A DNA stretch of 64,000 nucleotides from Balaenoptera acutorostrata (GCF_949987535.1 NC_080067.1:60632405-60696404), one strand, 5' to 3'. Positions 11,630 through 23,524 are shown, counted from the stretch's first letter. Program-made: numbers and translations. Notes: generated from the sequence alone by a model not told the origin.

Positions 11630-12400
11630 GAAAATAAACAGTTGTACATGGATGGACCTAGAGATTATCTTACTAAGGGAAGTAAGTCAGAGAAAGACAA
11701 ATATCACATAATATCACTTATATGTGAAATCTAAAAAAATGAAACAAATGAACTTATTTACAAAACAGAAACAGACTCACAGACATAGAAAACCAACTTA
11801 TGGCTCCCAAAGGGGAAAGGGGCAGGGGATAAATTAGGAGTTTGGGATTAGCAGATACAAACTACTATATATAAAACAGATAACCAACAAGGTCCTGGAC
11901 TTCCCTGGTGGCACAGTGGTTAAGAATCCGCCTGCCAATGTAGGGGACTCAGGTTCAAGTCCTGGTCTGGGAAGATCCCACATGTTGAGGAGGAACTAAG
12001 CCCATATGCCACAACTACTGAGCCCACGTGCCACAACTACTGAAGCCCATGTACCTAGATCCCGTGCTCCGCAACAGGAGAAGCCACCACAATGAGAAGC
12101 CCACACACCGCAACGAACAGTAGCCGCCGTGAACCACAACAAAGAGCAGCCCCCTCACGCCGCAACTAGAGAAAGCTCGCGTGCAGCAACGAAGACCCAA
12201 TGCAGCCAAAAATAAATAAATAAATAAAATAAATTTAAAAAAAAAGTTCCTACTGCATAGCACAGGGAACTATATTCAATATCTTCTAATAAGTTATAAT
12301 GGAAAAGAATATATATATGTATATAACTGAATCATTTTGCTGTATACCAGAAACTAACAAACACTGTAAATCAACTATACTTCAATTTAAAAAAACAAAC
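11630..12400 (+). repeat. Older L1 3' end, split by a CHR SINE
   Basis: Two pieces (11630-11896 and 12252-12400) make one L1 3' segment. The first has GTACATGGATGGACCTAGAG, GGAAGTAAGTCAGAGAAAGA and ACCAACTTATGGCTCCCAAA. The second has CATAGCACAGGGAACTATAT, TGAATCATTTTGCTGTATAC and ATCAACTATACTTCAATTTA. It differs clearly from the L1-A 3' UTR, so it belongs to an older L1 subfamily and predates the SINE inside it. Confidence 0.85.
11897..12243 (+). mobile_element. CHR-type tRNA-Glu SINE, full length
   Basis: The element begins GACTTCCCTGGTGGCACAGT (tRNA-derived head with A-box and B-box, GGTTCAAGTCC) and runs through the ACAACTACTGAGCCCACGTG body repeats to CAAAAATAAATAAATAAATA. Flanks AAGGTCCT (11889-11896) and AAGTTCCT (12244-12251) form an 8-bp target-site duplication with one mismatch. 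It landed in the older L1 3' end. CHR SINEs are known from whales and hippopotamus and are the main taxonomic clue in this window. Confidence 0.95.
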
Positions 12401-12410
12401 AGTTGTAGTG

Positions 12411-12975
12411 TGTGTTAGGTAGAAAAATGTCCCCAACCCCCAAGTTGGCCACATCCTAATCCTGTGAATATGTTACACTGCCTGGCAAAAGAAAATTAAA
12501 ACTGCAGGTGGAATTAAGTTGCTAACCAGCTGACCTGGAAATGAAAATGTTATGGATTATTTAGATGGATCCAGTCTAATCGTCCTTAAACATGGAAATA
12601 GAGGCAGAAGGGTATGTCAGAGAGATGAGACATAAGGACTTGAATTGCCATAGATAGTTTCAAAGATGGAGGAATGGGACCGGGAACTGAAAAATGTGGT
12701 GGTCTCTAGAAGACAGGAGGGAATAGTCCTCACCTTATAGCCAGCAAGGAAATGAGAACCTTAGTCTGATAACTGCAGAGAACTAAATGCTGCCAAAGAC
12801 CTGAATGAGCCTGGAAGAGGATTCTCCCACGGAAGAGCCTCTAGAAAAAGACACAGCCCATCTACACCTTGATTTTAGCCCAGTAAGAGTTATCTACACA
12901 ATTATAATAAATATATGCTATATTAAGCCACTAAGTTTGTAGTAATTTATTATGGAAATAAAAAATTAATATATA
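12411..12975 (+). repeat. MaLR/ERVL-like LTR remnant
   Basis: The segment starts TGTGTTAGGTAGAAAAATGT, passes through CACATCCTAATCCTGTGAAT, CACCTTGATTTTAGCCCAGT and AAGCCACTAAGTTTGTAGTA, and ends near AAAAATTAATATATA. These are the phrases of MLT-type mammalian LTRs, including the polyadenylation part AATAAATATATG. The subfamily is uncertain and I see no internal retroviral genes beside it, so it would be a degraded solo LTR. Confidence 0.5.
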
Positions 12976-13149
12976 ATGATAAGATAATGGATACATTAAA
13001 CAAAAGATTATGATCTAGTGTGGTACGAGCAGAAGAAATATCTTAGATATCATGTTAAGAATTTTAGATTCTATAAGCAGTAAGTAATAAGGAACCATTA
13101 GGAACCTCTAGCTGTGGTTGAACCACAGGAGAGAAAGTATGTATAACTT

Positions 13150-13457
13150 ATTTTTTTGGCTACGTTGGGTCTTTGTTGCTGCTCACCGGCTTTCTCTAGT
13201 TGCAGCAAGTGGGGGCTACTCTTCGTTGCGGTGTGCAGGCTTCTCATTGCGGTGGTTTCTCTTGTTGCGGAGCACGGGCTCTAGGCACATGGGCTTCAGT
13301 TGTTGTGGCTCGTGGGCTTTAGAGCGCAGGCTCAGTAGTTGTGGCGCACGGGCTTAGCTGCTCCGCGGCATGTGAGTTCTTCCCGGACCAGGGCTCAAAC
13401 CCATGTCCCCTGCATTGGCAGGCGGATTCTTAACCACTGCACCACCAGGGAAGTCCC
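13150..13457 (-). mobile_element. CHR-type tRNA-Glu SINE
   Basis: This is the reverse complement of the CHR body, ending with CACTGCACCACCAGGGAAGT at the tRNA-derived head. A perfect 10-bp duplication TGTATAACTT occurs at 13140-13149 and 13458-13467. The A-rich tail is short (TTTTTTT on this strand). An ORF through it on the plus strand (13118-13357) is SINE sequence and not a gene. Confidence 0.95.
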
Positions 13458-13467
13458 TGTATAACTT

Positions 13468-14689
13468 CTTCTAGATAGCATTTTCCCAAATCACAATTTC
13501 TCCAAGTCCCATTATTCCTGGAACTTAAAATAGGTAACACCTATGGTTTTTATTCTTAACTTGTTAAAGAGAGCACTGTTTAGCAAATCTCTCTACTAGT
13601 AAACATCTGAGATGGGGCATCTCCAGGAAAATGGCTAAAGTATTTTTGTGAATTAGTTCTCAGGATTTTTCATGTGATAGTCCATGCTCATAGTGAACCT
13701 GTGTATTCACTAAATTAAACACAAAATATTTTCCATTTGAGTTTTCCAGTTAGAATAAAGCAGTGCACGTAGAAACTTATTTTCTTGTTTTCACTACTGT
13801 GAAAATCCCTGTTTACCTATATAGCAAGCATGCCTCAGGCACTAGTTCTTATTAAGGCTTATATACCAATGCAAGTTTAAGAGTTTAAAGGGGGCCTCTA
13901 CAGTGATGTAAGCAGAAAGAATATATCTGTTTTTAGCTTAATTAGTGAATAGATCATTCTCCCTGCCATTATATACACCACTGAAAATTTTAGGGAAAAA
14001 AAGCCAATCCCAATTTTTGTAGCTAAGGAAAAGCAAGGCAAAAAGCAACTCCAGATAAATTAAGTTTAATTTAAGTGACAGAAGTAGAGTTTTTAATACA
14101 CCAACATCAATATCATCAGAACAAATTTGAAAAATGCCTGCTACATCCTACAGGGTGATTTTTAAACGTTACATGTTTACTTTTTATGAAGACAGTTGGA
14201 AATAGAGTTTACTACCAAGTCTACATGGTACGGCCAAATTCACTGGCTAAGCGGATTTCCAATTTTCTGTTGTCTTAGTAATTGGCTGCAAGGCTAACCG
14301 TCAGACTGCCTGTGTGGTAAGCCAATTTATTCATCAAAGAGATATAAAATCCTGGTTCGACTGTGCCTCAGTATACTTCTTGCAATTGCCTGGCTGTTAG
14401 AAATGCATGTCTGGTTTATGACTGGAGGGAAGGATTTGGGTCTTACATTGCAATTACTATCCTGTATCAGGATGCTTTAGTTGTCTACAGCAAGACAATC
14501 CAAGAGGTGGCGGTAGACCCAGCCAATAAGGAAGGACAAATATTTGGGAGATGACCAAGGGCAGAGGCTTGCAACAAAAGTTCAGTTTGGGAAGTAATTA
14601 CTTCCTTTAAAGATCCAACAGTCTCTAGTTAAAATTGAGACAAAATATTTAATGGTTAAAATATTTAATTCTATCTTAACAGCCTCCTA
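13468..14689. other. No gene recognised
   Basis: Unique AT-rich DNA. The 63-codon ORF at 14363-14554 has no recognised domain or splice context and is probably a chance ORF. Confidence 0.5.
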
Positions 14690-15320
14690 ACTAGCCTACT
14701 TGAATCCACACTGGCCCCTTCCAGTTTATTCTGTAAAGGCTGCCTGAGAGATCTTCTCCAAGGTGTGAATTTCAACAATGCTTGACAGAGTTCACCCTTC
14801 AGCCTAAAATCTTTCAATGGCTCCCCTTTCCCTTGGGATAAATACAACACTCAAGAGGCTATGAGGTCCTGTAATGCCCACCTCTCCACCCCATCTTATT
14901 TCACCCTTCCCCTTGCTCCCCAGTCATACAGGCCTTTGTGCCTCTCATACTTGCTGGGCTGTCTTCCACCATTGGGTCTTTACACACTTTTCTCTGAATG
15001 GAGGACTGTTCCCTCCCCTGTTGCCTCGTTAACTCCTACTCACCCTTCAGGTCTCAGCTCAAGGAACATTTTCTCAGTGAAGCCTTCCCTGACCTCCTTA
15101 AGTGAAATCCTATTTTTCAGATTCATACCCTCATGTACCACCTTGTATCACTTCTCATTGTTGCAAACCGACTCCTTCCTGTGATTATTTGATGTTATTT
15201 ATCTCTGCCAATAATGGTAAGCTCAGTATTTTTTTGCTGTTTTTTCCCCAGAACCTAGAAAAGTGCCTGAGACATAGGCATGAAAAGTATCTGTTAAATA
15301 TACAAACAGATGAGGTAAGA
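14690..15320 (+). repeat. L2 LINE, 3' portion
   Basis: Recognisable L2 phrases in plus orientation include TAACTCCTACTCACCCTTCA, GGTCTCAGCTCAAGGAACAT, GTGAAGCCTTCCCTGACCTC and GTGCCTGAGACATAGGCATG near the 3' end. The fragment of about 630 bp is one of the best-preserved ancient repeats here. ORFs at 14861-15184 and 15102-15368 lie in it and are remnants or chance. Confidence 0.75.
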
Positions 15321-16240
15321 ATATTTTCAGAGATTTTTGATTACATAACTTCTGTTATACATTGTTAAGCCACTATCCTCCATGAAGAAAATGAATATAT
15401 CATCTAGCATAATGCTTAAAACATTCAGTTGCTTAATACAAGTTTAAGAAATAGAATTAAAGTCATATAGGCAGAATTGTATTTATATATAGATCAGAAA
15501 AATGTTCACAATAGTTAGCTTTGATCGGTGTGTATGTTAAGAGCAGAGACAAAGAATACCAGTTCTCCTACCTAGAGTAGCTGACTAAAGGGCACAACAT
15601 AGAGTGCCTTTACAAAGTTTCTGAGAGGTTGGGTTGTACTTACTTAAGATCAACTAATACTAAGAATTACATTTAGTCCTAGAGCAGGGGTTATAACTGG
15701 ATAGACAAGTTAGGGATCCATGAATCTAAGAGTTAGAATATATTTCATAGATGTACAATTTCATTTGCTTGTTTTACAGGAAAAAAAACAAAGCCCAACA
15801 AACTTAAGAAATATGTCCATGGTCACATCCGTGTTGAGGATCAAATAGCTGGAGGCCAAATAGCATATTTAGACATTCCTGAATGGTTTCTATATGTTAA
15901 ATCTGTACTGATTCTATAGGGAAGTGGATTTTAAAAGATTCACACATACATTTGTGAATGTGGAAAACATTTTCATAGATATTATTTGGCAGATCTGTCA
16001 AAGAATTCAAAAATAGAAACAGGTGTTCTGAATTCTAAAAACATAATAACCAAGGCTATTTATTAGATCTAAAACTAAATTTTTTTTAAAAATTATATAA
16101 GAAAGTAAATATAATCATTACTTGGCTGAATGGTAAGCAATATTAATATAGTCATAAAAGTATGCAATAATTATTAATTTAACCAAAAGTGATGATATTA
16201 CTATTGGGATGACTGAAGAAATGTAAGAATGGATAACGTC
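15321..16240. other. No gene recognised
   Basis: AT-rich unique sequence without a supported feature. Confidence 0.5.
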
Positions 16241-16257
16241 AAAAATTGACAAATCTA

Positions 16258-16612
16258 AGGTTTCCCTGGTGGTGCAGTGTTTAAGAATTGCCTACCAATG
16301 CAGGGGACACAGGTTCGAGCCCTGGTCTGGGAAGAGCCCACATGCCACGGAGCAGCTAAGCCTGGGCACCACAACTACTGGGCCTGCGCTCTAGAGCCCG
16401 CGAGCCACAACTACTGAGCCCGCCTGCCGCAACTACTGAAGCCCGTGCGCCTAGAGCCTGTACTCCGTAACAAGAGAAGCCACTGCAGTGAGAAGCCCGT
16501 GCACCACAAGGAACAGTAGACCCCGCTCGCCGCAACTAGAGAAAGCCGCACACAGCAACGAAGACCCAATGCAGCCAAAAATAAATAAACAAAATAAATA
16601 AATTTACTTTTA
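16258..16612 (+). mobile_element. CHR-type tRNA-Glu SINE, full length
   Basis: The head reads TTTCCCTGGTGGTGCAGTGT, with the B-box GGTTCGAGCCC, and is followed by the ACAACTACTG body repeats and an (AATAAATAAAC) tail. Target-site duplications of 17 bp, AAAAATTGACAAATCTA (16241-16257) and AAAAATTGACAAACCTA (16613-16629), differ at one base. The first bases (AGG instead of GGGA) are slightly altered. Confidence 0.95.
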
Positions 16613-16779
16613 AAAAATTGACAAACCTAGAAATAACAGTATAAATACCTTATGTAGAAATGTGGAGATAAGTATACAAGTGTTTTAAAATATTGCGTCT
16701 GGAGAGTGGAGTGGGTGGTAAAAGATGGTTGGAACAAGGAACTGATGTTTTTCTTAAGCTTTTCAGCACTTGTTTTAGT

Positions 16780-17620
16780 TTGGGTCTACTCAGGAGAAAG
16801 AAGCTGCACAGTGATTTGAGCAAGGAAACTTTAATACTGAAAAAATATTAACTATAACAAGGTAATGAATTAATGGGGGATTAGCTAGTAAAGGGTAAAG
16901 AAGACTCTCGAGAATATAAAAATAGCAGATGTACAGAGAAGCCACTATTCCTAGGGCCAAGGCAGAGAACCCAGGAAGGAAGAAATCTGGAAGACACCGC
17001 CGCATCCAGGGCTGAACTCTAAGCCTTGCTTTCGAGGGTGCAGCTGGGCTCTACTGCATGGTGTAACAGGTTCATGAGGGGCTGCATTGGCAGGATTCAC
17101 TGGGAAGCCATCCTCTGGGGTGCCAAAATAAGCCATCGGCAGGGAGGTGCCACAGAAGTGACACTCACCAAGAAACTGTTTTCTGGGGTGCCAGAAGCCG
17201 TGCCCATGAGGAGGTGTCTCCGAACTTGTTTGAAAGTCACTTGAGGGGCAGTGCTAGGAACAGGCATCCACAGAGAAGTGCCAGACCTCATAACTCACTC
17301 TGAAGCCACCCGAGGGTGTTCCAAGGAAGCTGTCCATGGGGATGTGCTATTCTTTGGAACTTGCTACCAAAGTTCCAGAACTTTGGCATGAAGAGGTAAA
17401 AGGAAATCCATCCACCGGAGGAGCAATGCCAGTTACTGGGATTCTGATCTCAGAATGTTGTGAGAAGCTGCCCGTAGAGACATGATGTGTTCTGCAGGAG
17501 CCCAGGGAGAAGAGCAGGTCAGACCAGGAAGATGGAAGCCCCTTCCTCCTCTAATGTCTTTCCAGAGCACTCCACTGATAAATATTAACCTCATGCTTGT
17601 GTGCAAAGGGGAAATATTTA
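16780..17620. repeat. GC-richer, degenerate repeat-like tract of unknown family
   Basis: A loose motif of the form GAAGCC/TG-TCC-(2-6 nt)-GGGGTG recurs with uneven spacing at about 17103, 17130, 17190, 17328 and 17461 (for example GAAGCCATCCTCTGGGGTGC and GAAGCTGTCCATGGGGATGT). It may be a decayed minisatellite or the inside of an old LTR or DNA element. Minus-strand ORFs (16951-17136, 17097-17291) have no recognised domain. Confidence 0.35.
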
Positions 17621-18219
17621 GTCCAGCTCTGTTTTTGCATAGCAGGCAATGAAAAGTGGACTTAGAGGCAATACGCTGATAACCGGAATATTACTTTTTA
17701 TAATTTGTTAGATAATGTGCATTGATATAAGTCAAAACTAATCTTTTAAAAGTAACTGCTAAGAAAAGAGCAGCTTATCTGAGGACATAGTATGTTTCTT
17801 CTTCTTTGAAGGTAAGACTTACTCACCTTGCTCCCTTTGAATTTGGCATCTATAGGAATTCATGTTATCATTCTTAAAGTGTGTCTATTGATGCTACCCC
17901 CCATTCCCATTTATATTTTCCCTGCTCTTGATTCTCTGTTCTTAAATATGTTTGATCATTGTTTTATAATATGCATATTTGAAGGTAGTCTCAGTAGCTT
18001 ATAATAAATAAAACATGGTCCTTGATTTCCAGAAGTTTATTGTCTGGCTGAGGTCATAAGACGAACTCACTGAAAACTATTAGGGAAAAACAAAGTATAG
18101 AATCTTATTTAGTGATAAATTTTGCAGGACAAAAATCGATGTACTTGGAGTTCCCTGAAGGGAGAATATCCAAACTGTAACAGTCAGTAAAAACTTCCTG
18201 AAGACTTCAAGTGATCTTT

Positions 18220-18275
18220 AAAACAAGAATATACACTGAGGGAAAGCAAAACAAGAATATACACTGAGGGAAAGC
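18220..18275. repeat. Perfect 28-bp tandem duplication
   Basis: Two adjacent identical 28-bp units (18220-18247 and 18248-18275) begin AAAACAAGAATATACACTGA and end GGGAAAGC. No mismatches are seen, so the duplication is probably young. The segment 17621-18219 before it holds nothing I recognise. Confidence 0.95.
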
Positions 18276-18364
18276 AAAGGAGAGGCACAGAGAAGACACT
18301 GACTCACCCCACAGGGAGTTCCTAGGATGGTGAAGATCAGCATTTGATAAGTTGACATCCATGA

Positions 18365-19035
18365 CTCGCCATGGTCTGGCCCCACTGGCCCCTTTATCAT
18401 TGTCTTTGACCCCTGCTCAACAACAATTCTCTATTCTTTTACTTCAGCTTATCTATTGCCCTGAACACACCTTATTCATATTTCTATTCAACATTCTTCT
18501 CACATCTTCGTCTTGGAAGTCACCTTTCTTTTCCCTCTTCATCTGTTTGAGTGTTGCCCATCACTCAAGACCAACTATTCTGGCCTACGGGGATTTCTCC
18601 CTTTTCTGAACTTCTATAGTACTTAATTCTATACCACTCACTTAAAGGTCATATTATTTTGTGGTAAAGTAGAATAGTGGAAAGTGCGTAGACCTACAGT
18701 CAGAAAACTTGGATTCAAATCCTGGCTCTCCAACATTTTGGTACCATTTCCTAACCTCTCTCAGTCTCTAGGTTTTCACTATAATTTAGGGAAGGTGATA
18801 CCTTCTTTGTAGGGCTGTTATGAGGACTGAATGGTATTATATACATATATGTGCCTTGAAAATTTTGCTGAATGACAATACACATACATTTGTGTTAGTG
18901 TTTGTGTGTGTTTCCACTCTATCTAGGATATACACTTAGAGATGGAACAATATCTAATAACTGTTTGTATTCTCCTTAGCACTTAGCACATTTCTCAGCA
19001 CATAGTAGGCACTAAATAAACACTAGATGCTTAAA
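18365..19035 (+). repeat. L2 LINE interrupted by a MIR
   Basis: L2-like sequence at 18365-18660 (TGGTCTGGCCCCACTGGCCC, GGAAGTCACCTTTCTTTTCC) resumes at about 18900 and ends with TCAGCACATAGTAGGCACTA and AATAAACACTAG, the L2 3' tail. A MIR sits between the halves. The order (L2 body, MIR, L2 tail) suggests insertion of the MIR into a pre-existing L2. Confidence 0.6.
18668..18880 (+). repeat. MIR SINE
   Basis: The MIR signature is clear: AGTGGAAAGTGCGTAGACCT, AAATCCTGGCTCTCC (B-box region), CTAACCTCTCTCAGTCTCTA and a later GGGCTGTTATGAGGACTGAA. This is the best-preserved MIR of the window. Confidence 0.8.
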
Positions 19036-19544
19036 ACCCAACCAGTTTCTGTAAAAATATAAAGTGAACCCTCTGCACTATATTTGCTTTATCTGTCCTC
19101 ATTTGTACCCATTAGATGCATCCAAGTTACAATATTCGTCACTGCAGAAATTACTGGTGAAAAACTATTTGAACTGGTAACATCCATCTTGGCTCTGTCA
19201 AACCCTGGGTTTATAAAAGCGGTTTGGAACTCATGAGCGGTCACAGCAATAACACTCACTTGATACATTTTACAGATAGCAATTGCTGGTAAGTGTTGCT
19301 GCAATGAAGTACTCAAATAACTTGTATGACTAGGAATGCCAGTCCCCCATCAGTCAAGTGGGAGATCTTAGGAAATCAATTTCACCAGCGGTTGTGGAAT
19401 TCCTAAACTTTTTTCTCTCAAAATATAAGTCATGTCCAAGAGATTCCAAACAAACTATATTGACAGAGCAGTTCCTAGGCAGGGTGGGAAGGGGCAGAGC
19501 TAAACAGAGGTAGAGGTGGTGTTGGTTCTGTGATATAATGTCAA
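19036..19544. other. No gene recognised
   Basis: Unique sequence. Minus-strand ORFs at 19089-19316 and 19354-19593 have no recognised motif. Confidence 0.45.
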
Positions 19545-19720
19545 GAGAACACACTTTGGAGCCAGTCACACCAAGCACAAATCCCAACTCCATCGTCTAC
19601 TAGGATCTTGGCATTAGGCCTTCTTTAAACGTCAACATTTTTCTATAGAAAATGGCAATAATGCAGTTGTCATGAAAATTAAAAATAAGTTGCTAAAGCA
19701 CCTAGCACAGGGTACTGTGT
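19545..19720 (+). repeat. MIR SINE
   Basis: ACACTTTGGAGCCAGTCACA, AATCCCAACTCCATCGTCTA, GAAAATGGCAATAATGCAGT and AAGCACCTAGCACAGGGTAC follow the MIR order. Confidence 0.65.
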
Positions 19721-20179
19721 GGAACTTGGGTGACGAGCACAGTGTACGGTTAACTCAATAGGATGAGGTGATATTTGAAGGTTTGCTTACAGACCTACTC
19801 CACAAAATTTCCAACAGACTGGTGCAGAAAGTAAGCGCCTGTGTCATGGCCTCAACAAAGATTCATGGCCCCATCCTCATTAAGTACCTTTCCCAGGGTC
19901 ATAGACTCAGTAATTCACTTTAGCCTGGGCCTGCTGCATTCAAGACAAGTTCTGTGATAGCTGTACTTAACAAAAGAATCCTCCCCCTCCCTCACCCCCG
20001 TGAACAACTCATTAGAAATATCACTTGGCACCCACAGGGTGAGTAGCACTCTATTTGACACGCTAATGGATTCAGCTATGATTAGTCAGGGTCTGTGCTT
20101 TAAAGGTAAGGATGATCCTTTCGTTGTCCTCATTGGGATACTAAGGTAAAGGCTGGAAATGAATTCGATGACATCTGAC

Positions 20180-20300
20180 ATGTTATCTCCTGAAGAACTT
20201 AACCTCTATGAGATTCTGGTAATATAGTTGTGAAGGTTAAACGAAATTAGATTTGTAAAGCACTTAGCATAGGGCCAAGCACATCGTGAGCAGCAGTAGC
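20180..20300 (+). repeat. MIR 3' fragment
   Basis: AACTTAACCTCTATGAGATT, GTGAAGGTTAAACGAAATTA and AAAGCACTTAGCATAGGGCC match the 3' half of MIR. Confidence 0.55.
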
Positions 20301-20544
20301 AACAACATTATTAGAACAAGTAGTCCCTATAAGGATGGAATCGCCAGAAATACCAACCCTAGAAGCTGCTATAAACGGTTATGCATTACTTTTAAATTAG
20401 ACTGCTTTTCAAATGTTAAAGCGGTAGAAGGGAACAAATAGAAAACAGCTGCAGTAAGGTAACTGCATGACCTTTTATTGTCAGCGGCTGACTGCGGGAG
20501 CTGCCTTCTACCACTGGCTGTGCTGCTGCTTTATGGCGAGGGGT

Positions 20545-20625
20545 GGGGTGGGTGGAGACCTTGGGCTAGTCAGTGAATGTCACTGAGACTCAGTTTCCTT
20601 TTGTAAAGTGAGGCTGTTGGAATAG
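20545..20625 (+). repeat. MIR core fragment
   Basis: ACCTTGGGCTAGTCAGTGAA, then GACTCAGTTTCCTTTTGTAA and AGTGAGGCTGTTGG, is a MIR-like core. The rest of the element is not recognisable. Confidence 0.5.
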
Positions 20626-22339
20626 AACTATTCGGGTTGCTTTCAGCTCTGCTCTGCTTCTTAAACGTGGGATCTGTTCTGGTGATGGTAAGAAGAAAGC
20701 TCTGTGGCGGGAGAGCAGGAGCAAAAATAGGGGTAGAAAATCTTGGAGCTGAGATTACAAATGAAAATGCTTTAAAGGGAGTAACCAAGCAATATATTTG
20801 CTTGGAGGCATGGTTTTTTAAATGTCTGCCTACTGACTGCGTGACATATGTGCTTGAACAGAGTTCCTATAGCAAGTTGACAATGATTTGATTTTCTCTG
20901 TTGTCTGACACTCTAAATTCTTATTTCCTAGGTTACCACAGAGCTCTCTCTGATGTCACTCAGTGAGTTTTGACTGTGTGGGCTTAATAGGATGCAAGTT
21001 TTGGGCAATGCTGTTGACTCCCTATCCCTTTCAAATTAGACGTTCTCCTAATTCCCGAAAATAAAATATCTACAGTGCTTCTAGGCAAGTCTGCAACTTA
21101 GTAACCTCTCAAAAACATAGCCTTTCTATTTCTGTCTGCTGAAGAAAGGAGGATGTATTTTCCTATTATGAAGCCATGTGTGCGGGGGGTTGGGGGGTGG
21201 GGAGGAATATGCTGGATGTAATGGGCCAGAATCTCAAGCTAGAGTGGAGGCAGGTTTCTTCAAGGGAGCCTCCAAAGACAGAAATACAGTGTGGGAGGAA
21301 AGCAGAATCTCTCAGCTCAGAGCAGGCAAAAGAAAGCAGACACTGAAGTCTGTATATGAGAACAACAACAAAGAAGACAGAGAAATGGTCCACTCTCCTT
21401 CCACCCTTTCTTCTACCAACAGGAATCCCCTCCAAATTCCACTCAGGATTCCCGTTTCCATTGCAAGTTCCACACAGGTCTTATTAGATGGAGTGTGTTT
21501 GCTAGGAGGGCACGTTTATTCCCCAGTCCTCCAGCTCCCTGGAGGAGGGACTTCCCCCGAAAGCTTCTGGCCTCTTGCCCTACCTTTTCTCATCTCCAAG
21601 GAGGAGTGATCTGTTTGGTGAAAGTGGGAGAGGAATCCAGAATGCACAACTCAGCTTCTTGCACGCCCGGTCTTGGGAGCAGCCTTCCCGCAGAGGATGG
21701 ACTTCTGCTTCTGCTTCTGCTTCTGCTGAAAGGCCCCTGCCCTGAGGGGAGGCTGCCTGACCCTGTACTTCAGCATCAGGAAGCCCGCATGTGGGCAGAT
21801 AGAAGCCACACTCTCCACCATTTTACATGCAATGAACACATCTTTCTTACTCGTTTGCCTTACTTCACATTTTGTTCAGCACACAGGTGGGGAGGGGCGA
21901 GTTATTGTTGCTTCTCCCCAGTCATAAAATTTGACTGATGTACATTCTAGTGGGAAATCTGCTACGATGTCCTCAGCCACTTCTTACTTCAAGAGTCAAC
22001 TCATTTCTGTTGGTTCCTTTCTTTCCCATTGCCTCTTATTCACCCAAAGCCATGTGCTAATCCATGGGATTGATTATTAAGGAAGCCATCTGTACGACCC
22101 GGTGATTAATAAAACAGAATAGTCTAGACCAGAAAAAGATTAGCTTCATACTTAATGTGTTTCAGCCATCAATTTAACCAGAATAATAACTGCTTGGGAT
22201 TGAACCCCATTGTAGTGGAAATGTGGGCTGAAAATAACTCTGTATCTATCCATACTGGCTGACCAAATCACAGAATTTAACTAGTAGGAAGCATACATAG
22301 GCTGAATCCACTCTCTCTTTTGCATCTGAAGTACACTGA
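20626..22339. other. GC-richer interval with overlapping short ORFs; no gene recognised
   Basis: Plus-strand ORFs of 143 codons (21178-21609) and 147 codons (21495-21938) overlap in different frames and show no domain, signal peptide or splice structure that I recognise. A (CTTCTG)n run at 21702-21727 contributes a poly-Leu stretch to the second. Composition is richer in C and G than the flanks, which makes chance ORFs longer. An unrecognised exon or non-coding RNA cannot be excluded. Confidence 0.35.
21702..21727. repeat. (CTTCTG)n short tandem repeat
   Basis: Just over four units of a CTTCTG hexamer. Confidence 0.9.
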
Positions 22340-22379
22340 CAGGCATAGTATAGGGTTAAAAGTAGCATGATTTTTCACC

Positions 22380-22510
22380 TTGGTTTTGTCACTGATCTGT
22401 CACTGAGCTGTTTATCACAGCAGATAACCCTTCTGAACCCTGGATTTATTTCTATAAAATGGAGATAATAACTACCTTACAATATTACAGGAATATTAAA
22501 TTACATAATG
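22380..22510 (+). repeat. MIR SINE
   Basis: GGTTTTGTCACTGATCTGTC, then ACCCTTCTGAACCCTGGATT, AAAATGGAGATAATAACTAC and the GGAATATTAAATTACATAAT end follow MIR order. Confidence 0.65.
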
Positions 22511-22676
22511 CATGGGAAAAATAGTTATATCCTGTAATACGTATATATGACTATGAATTGCTAATATCATCAATAGAGATACTGAAAAGAGACAGAACCT
22601 TACATGTCAAAGGTCAGATAAGCCATTTAGTGTCCTGTCAAGAGAAGAGCCCGTCTTCTTATCTTCTAGCTTCTAG

Positions 22677-22823
22677 CAAAGTTTCTCAAAGTGAGGTCCA
22701 AGGACTATTTTTAAATAAACACATTATTTTTAAGCCCCACTCCAGCTCTAAATCAGAATATCTATAGGCAAGCTCTGGAATCTGTATTTTAACAATGAAT
22801 ACTAAGTTTAGGAAGGAACCACT
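22677..22823 (-). repeat. hAT-Charlie (MER5A-like) element
   Basis: The left edge CAAAGTTTCTCAAAGTGAGG and the right edge AACCACTA match the inverted MER5A-type ends. An interior AAATCAGAATATCTATAGGC fits the same family. Nonautonomous and about 150 bp. Confidence 0.6.
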
Positions 22824-23524
22824 ACATCTGGTCCAAAAGTGTTTTTAATATTACACAATGTTGCATTCTCATCAATTATAGGTGTTAATTCTCTCCTTTA
22901 CTTGAAAAACATCTTAAAAGCATCAGTTCAGTCAAAATATTTCCCTCTATTTTGAGCTCCTTGGGTCACTCTAAGTATTGATATATCTCCTCACAATTTA
23001 AAAAACAACTTTCAAATTCCTACAACCAAACATCTCCATCTTAAACTTTCCACTCTTGAAATGATAATTCTAATATTTATTTCATCTCCTTTAAAAGTCA
23101 GTTTGGAACTCTCAACCCTTGGGCAGCGAGAGGCCTGGATAAGAATCATTAAACCACAGCACAAACTATAATAAGTATAACAGGTGAAACCCAATTATTA
23201 CAAACTCCATAAAACTGCCACATGATTATATTCTAATAGAATTGGGTTATAGGAAACACAGTGCCAGAAATTATGCCCAGGTTTGTGGAACTTGGAAAGC
23301 AAAGCAGCTTCTTTGAAATGAATTATTCAGTGAAAAGAAGTGCTTTGAATAGAATACAGATACAAAGGCTGTATCATGTAGGCTAGGCTCCAGAGCTTCT
23401 GGGTCTTTCTGTAGGCGCTGAGCATGCCCGGCCTCGGACTGTGAATAAGGTGGAGCCTTTAGAGTGTGCAGAGGAGCAGTGGGACGTGACTTTCATTTTC
23501 ACAGCACCTCGCTGGCTGTGATGT
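22824..23524. other. No gene recognised
   Basis: Unique sequence; nothing is supported beyond short chance ORFs. Confidence 0.45.

Noticed and set aside
12411..12975. Possible complete endogenous retrovirus
   Set aside because: Only an LTR-like segment is visible; no gag, pol or env frames or a second LTR in the window.
13118..13357. 79-codon Leu/Arg-rich ORF
   Set aside because: It is the reverse strand of a CHR SINE; a related ORF appears at 52652-53005 for the same reason.
21178..21938. Two overlapping ORFs of 143 and 147 codons
   Set aside because: Different frames, no recognised domain, no splice structure; the second contains a poly-Leu stretch from a CTTCTG repeat. I kept this only as a GC-richer interval.
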